A stretch of DNA of 9,311 bases, taken from assembly GCA_047619485.1 (NCBI GenBank), contig JBLHKE010000285.1:1-9311 (forward strand), given 5' to 3'. Origin of the DNA: JBLHKE01 sp047619485 (lineage in GTDB: Bacteria; Verrucomicrobiota; Verrucomicrobiia; Verrucomicrobiales; DEV007). Made by a program: the position numbers and the translations under genes. The notes under the pieces are model-generated. The model saw only the letters and a list, made by a program, of their open reading frames with translations, had not been told where the DNA came from and ran no database searches. Positions 6,243 to 9,311 of this stretch are shown here, piece after piece (position 1 is the first letter of the stretch; each line of letters opens with the position of its first letter).

Positions 6243-7542
6243 AAAACTCGACCGCAGAACCGTCCTAAAAGGAGCCGGCGTCACCATGGCACTTCCTTGG
6301 CTGGAGTCCTTGCCGGTGTGGGGCAAGCCCGCCACAGAAGCCGCGCCCCTGCGTTTCGCCACCCTCTTCATGGCCAACGGCATCAATTACCCCAACTGGT
6401 GGGCAAAGGGCGAGGGTGCCGAGATCGAATTGGGCAAATGCCTGCAACCGATGGAGGCGGTGAAGGAGAAGACGAATTTCATCTCCGGCCTGTTCAATAA
6501 AAACTCCACTGGTGTCGGCATCCATCCCGGACAGACCGGCAACATTCTTTCCGGCGCCTCGCTGCAGCGCGGTTCTGTGCTCAAGGGTGGGATCAGCATG
6601 GACCAGGTCTTGGCTGGGCACCTCGGCGACGAGACGGTGCAATCGAGCTTGGTGCTGGGATGCGAACAACCGGTGACCGGCTGGCACGAGACGAATTTCT
6701 CGATGGTCTACAGCTCGCACATCTCGTGGCGCGAGACCACCGCACCGCTCCCGATGGAGGTCTATCCGTCGCTGGCCTTCGACAGCCTGTTCGACAACCG
6801 TGGTAGTCGGCGCATGGAGAGCATCCTCGATCGCGTCAAGGATCACGCATCTGACCTGAAGCGCCAAATCAGTCGCGACGACCAGTCCAAGCTCGACGAA
6901 TATCTCAGCAGCGTCCGCGACATCGAGAAGCGCGCCGAGCGGCTGCGCAATTTGAAGCTGCGTGCCGACGGCAACGCCAAAGATCGCGGAAGACTGGCGA
7001 TCACCATGAAGCGTCCAGACAACGGCATGCCTGAGGACATCCGCGAGCACATGCGCCTGATGTGCGACATCATCGCGCTGGCCTTCCAGACCGACAAGAC
7101 TCGCATCGCCACGCTACTGCTGTGCCGCGACGTCTCCGGGCTTGTCTACCCATTCCTCAACGCGCGCTCCTCGCACCACTCTTCCTCACACTACGACACG
7201 AAGGAGGAATACCAGCGCATCACCACTTTCTACACCAGCCAGTTCGCCTACCTCGCCGAGAAACTCGACGCCATGCCAGAGGGCGAAGGCACCGTGCTGG
7301 ACAATTCCTGCCTGATGTTCGTCAACAACTTCTGGTCGGGATCGAAACACGAATCAACGCGCGTCCCAGTGCTACTGACTGGCGGCCTCGGCGGCAAGCT
7401 CGAGACCGGCCGTGTGCTCAACTACCTGGACAAAGGCGATGAGAACCGCAAGCTCTGCAGCCTGTACCTTTCGATCATGGATCGCATGGGAGTGAGCCTC
7501 GACCGCTTTGGCGACGCCGACACGCAGCTTGCAGGCATTTGA
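6226..7542 (+). CDS. DUF1552 domain protein with Tat signal
   Basis: This 438-residue protein begins with a twin-arginine type leader: RR at residues 10-11 in DRRTVLKG, then a short hydrophobic stretch ending near LPWLESLP. The rest is a full-length DUF1552 domain. Recognisable blocks are FMANGINYPNWW (about 48-59), a His/Ser-rich SSHHSSSHYD segment (about 314-323), and the C-terminal VPVLLTGGLGGKLETGRVL followed by LCSLYLSIMDRMGV and a normal tail. ATG 6226 lies inside the end of the DUF1592-type gene (17-nt overlap, shifted frame), so the two are probably translationally coupled. Tat export implies folding before secretion. The partner carries a general Sec-type signal. DUF1552 has no settled biochemical activity. 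The family call is firm and the function open. Confidence 0.95.
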   Translation: MNHRSRKLDRRTVLKGAGVTMALPWLESLPVWGKPATEAAPLRFATLFMANGINYPNWWAKGEGAEIELGKCLQPMEAVKEKTNFISGLFNKNSTGVGIHPGQTGNILSGASLQRGSVLKGGISMDQVLAGHLGDETVQSSLVLGCEQPVTGWHETNFSMVYSSHISWRETTAPLPMEVYPSLAFDSLFDNRGSRRMESILDRVKDHASDLKRQISRDDQSKLDEYLSSVRDIEKRAERLRNLKLRADGNAKDRGRLAITMKRPDNGMPEDIREHMRLMCDIIALAFQTDKTRIATLLLCRDVSGLVYPFLNARSSHHSSSHYDTKEEYQRITTFYTSQFAYLAEKLDAMPEGEGTVLDNSCLMFVNNFWSGSKHESTRVPVLLTGGLGGKLETGRVLNYLDKGDENRKLCSLYLSIMDRMGVSLDRFGDADTQLAGI

Positions 7543-7896
7543 TTGCCGAGCCTAGATGGTGATCGAGTCGCTCCGCGACAAGTTTGCCTCCGCTGCCATC
7601 GACCAACACGTGTCCCGGCGCCCGGGAGCGTTATCCGCGGAGGGCGAGTTTCAGGGCGCGAACACCTACACCCGGAGAGCCCGACCAGGAAATTCCCATT
7701 CGAACTCAGTTTTCGCCTAACCAATCAGAGCTGCGCCGCCGATGTCGTCAATCCTGGCGAAGCGCTCAACCATAGCCGATCGGATGTAAAATTTCATGGA
7801 ACTCTGCAGATAATCTACGATGTATAAACCGATTCCGTCACTCTGGCTCTCCCCAGCCTCTCACCCTCCACTCTACTCACACCAAATAAACGCTTA
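7543..7896 (+). other. 354-bp intergenic stretch without a recognised gene
   Basis: Between the DUF1552 stop and the next gene I see no tRNA, other RNA gene or known protein. Two short GC-rich hairpins lie early: GTCGC/GCGAC (7567-7579) and CCCGG/CCGGG (7614-7626). Neither has a proper T-run, so terminator function is doubtful. Bases 7556-7720 form a 54-codon ORF whose first 40 or so codons look coding-like. The last 120 bases are more AT-rich, with GATAAT and TATAAA as weak -10 candidates for the downstream gene but no convincing -35. Confidence 0.5.
7556..7720 (+). CDS. Possible small ORF or coding remnant, 54 aa, unrecognised
   Basis: An ATG 14 nt after the DUF1552 stop opens a 54-codon frame ending in TAA 7718. 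It begins MVIESLRDKFASAAIDQHVS. Roughly the first 40 codons end mostly in G or C, as in the neighbouring genes, and this bias fades after about base 7675. No family is recognised and there is no clear Shine-Dalgarno. It could be a short third gene of the operon, the remnant of a longer gene, or chance. Confidence 0.2.
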   Translation: MVIESLRDKFASAAIDQHVSRRPGALSAEGEFQGANTYTRRARPGNSHSNSVFA

Positions 7897-9311
7897 ATGC
7901 CATCCACCCCCTGTTCTAGACTCTCCGCGGCTACTCTGCTGATCATTTCCGTCTTCGTCGCTCCGACCAACACCGCACTCGCCGCCACGGCCAATGACGA
8001 TGCCTATACCGGATTCGAGGACTCGCCATTAGTCGCCGGAGAGGGGCCAATATTATCAGTAGATTTCGACACGCAAGGAGGCGATCAGCCGACTCTTGAT
8101 GGCGACTGGGATTTTCTCGACCGCATCGAGAATGCCGAAGGGAACAATGACACCTACCCGACCGATGGCATGGGCAGGAACTGGAAGGACGCCGACTTCG
8201 ATATCACCACCTCGACCATCAGCCCGTGGAGTTCCGGTGCGACGCCACTGCAGAGCGGTGCGATCGCCGCGTGGCCGGGGGCTCAGGATGCCCTGTTCGG
8301 AATCGCAGCCGCACCAAGCGGCTTGAATCTGATCACCACCTATCTGTTCCGCAACACAATGACTCTCACCGCCGCGGAGGCAGCCAATGCGAACTGGATA
8401 ATCGATCTCATTTCGGACGATGGCAGCATTGTCTATATCAACAGTGTCGACGTTTTTCGGCTCAACATGACCCCCGGTGATTACAACCCCGCCGGCCCTG
8501 TCACGACGAACACACAAACGAATCTCAGCTCCGGAAACGGAGGTAGTACGGGGAGCGAAGACGTCTACACAAACTCGCCGTTGGATCTCTCAGGCATCCT
8601 CAATTCAGGCGTGAACACGATTGCAGTCGAGGTGCACCAGAACGATCTCAGCAGTTCAGACGTCGGCTTCGATCTATCTCTCACTCCCGCCGGGACATCG
8701 GCGACGGATGCGTTCGTATACGCTGACGACGTGTTCGGCTCCGCGCAGCCCGGGTTTGCTTCTGGCGATCACGTTGCGTCCGGTGGCTTCGATGGCAGCG
8801 GCGGGCTCCACGTTCGAGTCGGTGCTGGCCAAGGTGGCGGCGTCGAGGCTTCGGGGGCTTGGCAGCGTTCGTTCGCGCTCGCCCAAGCGGCGACGGTGAC
8901 GGTCGACTTCCGTTACCGGATGGTCATGTCGAGCGAGTTCGAACCGAACGAATACGGCGAGATCATCATGGACATCGACGGCTCACGCCATGGCAGCGAT
9001 CAGAACAACAGTCTAGTGCACCGCAGCTCGGATGGTGGTGGCGGTCCTAACATTGACACCGGCTGGCAATCGGCATCGTTCGACATCCCGCTGGCGGCGG
9101 GCGACCACACGATCAGTCTCGGCTTGCTCAATTTCGGCTCGACCGTGGGAAACGAAATCATCGACGGCTGGTTCGACGATGTTGAGATCGCCTTTCTCGG
9201 CAGCGCCGGCGCCGCCGGTGGCAGCGTACTGAAAAACGACGATGGCACGGGGCTGGCAGCGGTGCTTGATGCCGGTCCGGACCACGGCACGCTCGCCCTC
9301 GATCCGGATGG
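7897..9311 (+). CDS. Large secreted protein with cadherin-like (Big_9-type) repeat and inserted beta-sandwich domains, C-terminus cut by window edge
   Basis: The visible part is 471 codons and is open at the right edge. A signal peptide spans residues 1-29 (hydrophobic 12-22, ending NTALA). Residues 32-50 (ANDDAYTGFEDSPLVAGEG) match the first strands of a bacterial cadherin-like repeat. Residues about 53-265 form a module with SDDGSIVYINSVDV (173-186), GVNTIAVEVHQND (238-250) and SDVGFDLSL (254-262), a pattern common in secreted verrucomicrobial and planctomycete proteins. Residues about 270-434 form a second beta-rich module ending GWFDDVEIAFLG. At 442 the cadherin-like pattern resumes: GSVLKNDDGTG then PDHGTLALDPDG. 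A cell-surface or extracellular role is inferred. No enzymatic domain is visible here. ATG 7897 is chosen for the signal peptide; no Shine-Dalgarno precedes it. Anchoring signals would be beyond the window. Confidence 0.88.
   Translation, partial: MPSTPCSRLSAATLLIISVFVAPTNTALAATANDDAYTGFEDSPLVAGEGPILSVDFDTQGGDQPTLDGDWDFLDRIENAEGNNDTYPTDGMGRNWKDADFDITTSTISPWSSGATPLQSGAIAAWPGAQDALFGIAAAPSGLNLITTYLFRNTMTLTAAEAANANWIIDLISDDGSIVYINSVDVFRLNMTPGDYNPAGPVTTNTQTNLSSGNGGSTGSEDVYTNSPLDLSGILNSGVNTIAVEVHQNDLSSSDVGFDLSLTPAGTSATDAFVYADDVFGSAQPGFASGDHVASGGFDGSGGLHVRVGAGQGGGVEASGAWQRSFALAQAATVTVDFRYRMVMSSEFEPNEYGEIIMDIDGSRHGSDQNNSLVHRSSDGGGGPNIDTGWQSASFDIPLAAGDHTISLGLLNFGSTVGNEIIDGWFDDVEIAFLGSAGAAGGSVLKNDDGTGLAAVLDAGPDHGTLALDPD

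Noticed and set aside
6265..7050. 261-codon minus-strand open frame opposite the DUF1552 gene
   Set aside because: It is fully antisense to a recognised DUF1552 domain and its translation is not recognisable.
7543..7827. 94-codon frame starting right after the DUF1552 stop
   Set aside because: It has no proper start codon at its beginning, no Shine-Dalgarno and no recognisable family, and its composition is not coding-like.
1..9311. CRISPR arrays, insertion sequences, tRNA or rRNA genes
   Set aside because: I saw no regularly spaced repeats, no transposase motifs with terminal inverted repeats, and no tRNA or rRNA signature on either strand.

Overview
The window is GC-rich, densely coded bacterial DNA that looks like Verrucomicrobiota or Planctomycetota. 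The main clue is a DUF1587/1595/1592/1588/1585 'planctomycete cytochrome-like' protein coupled to a Tat-exported DUF1552 protein. It sits with a BlaI/BlaR1-type pair, a thioredoxin/PDZ protein and a secreted protein with cadherin-like modules. The phylum is an inference from gene families only.

Layout. (1) 1-1618, minus strand: a BlaI/MecI-type repressor gene overlaps by 4 nt (ATGA) with an M56/BlaR1-type membrane metallopeptidase that runs off the left edge. Two TACA-nn-TGTA dyads, 22 bp apart centre to centre, lie in the repressor's own promoter, which appears to give a leaderless mRNA. (2) 1764-3065, minus strand: one exported 433-residue protein with a thioredoxin-like domain, a CIHCH heme-type motif and two PDZ-type domains. 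Its frame is interrupted only by a TGA at 2862-2864. The TGA falls where thioredoxin-like proteins have the first Cys of CxxC, giving U-H-A-C, and a hairpin with an AGGUU loop starts 14 nt after it. It is therefore a candidate selenoprotein; a nonsense mutation is the alternative. (3) 3066-3341: divergent intergenic region that holds a decayed C-terminal fragment of a second DUF1552 gene. (4) 3342-7542, plus strand: the two-gene DUF1592-type/DUF1552 operon with a 17-nt overlap. (5) 7543-7896: gap with no recognised gene, but with a 54-codon ORF of coding-like composition. (6) 7897-9311, plus strand: start of a large secreted protein in which a cadherin-like (Big_9-type) repeat appears to be split by about 390 residues of inserted beta-rich domains. 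It runs off the right edge.

How the genes may work together. The exported thioredoxin/heme-motif/PDZ protein and the DUF1592-type protein, which has two CxxCH motifs, are divergent neighbours and both act outside the cytoplasm. An envelope redox or protein-handling role is possible but unproven. The BlaI/M56 pair is a self-contained sensor/repressor switch whose other targets are not in the window.

The most interesting item is the in-frame TGA with its SECIS-like hairpin. The DUF1552 scar, the leaderless double-operator promoter and the split cadherin-like domain come next.
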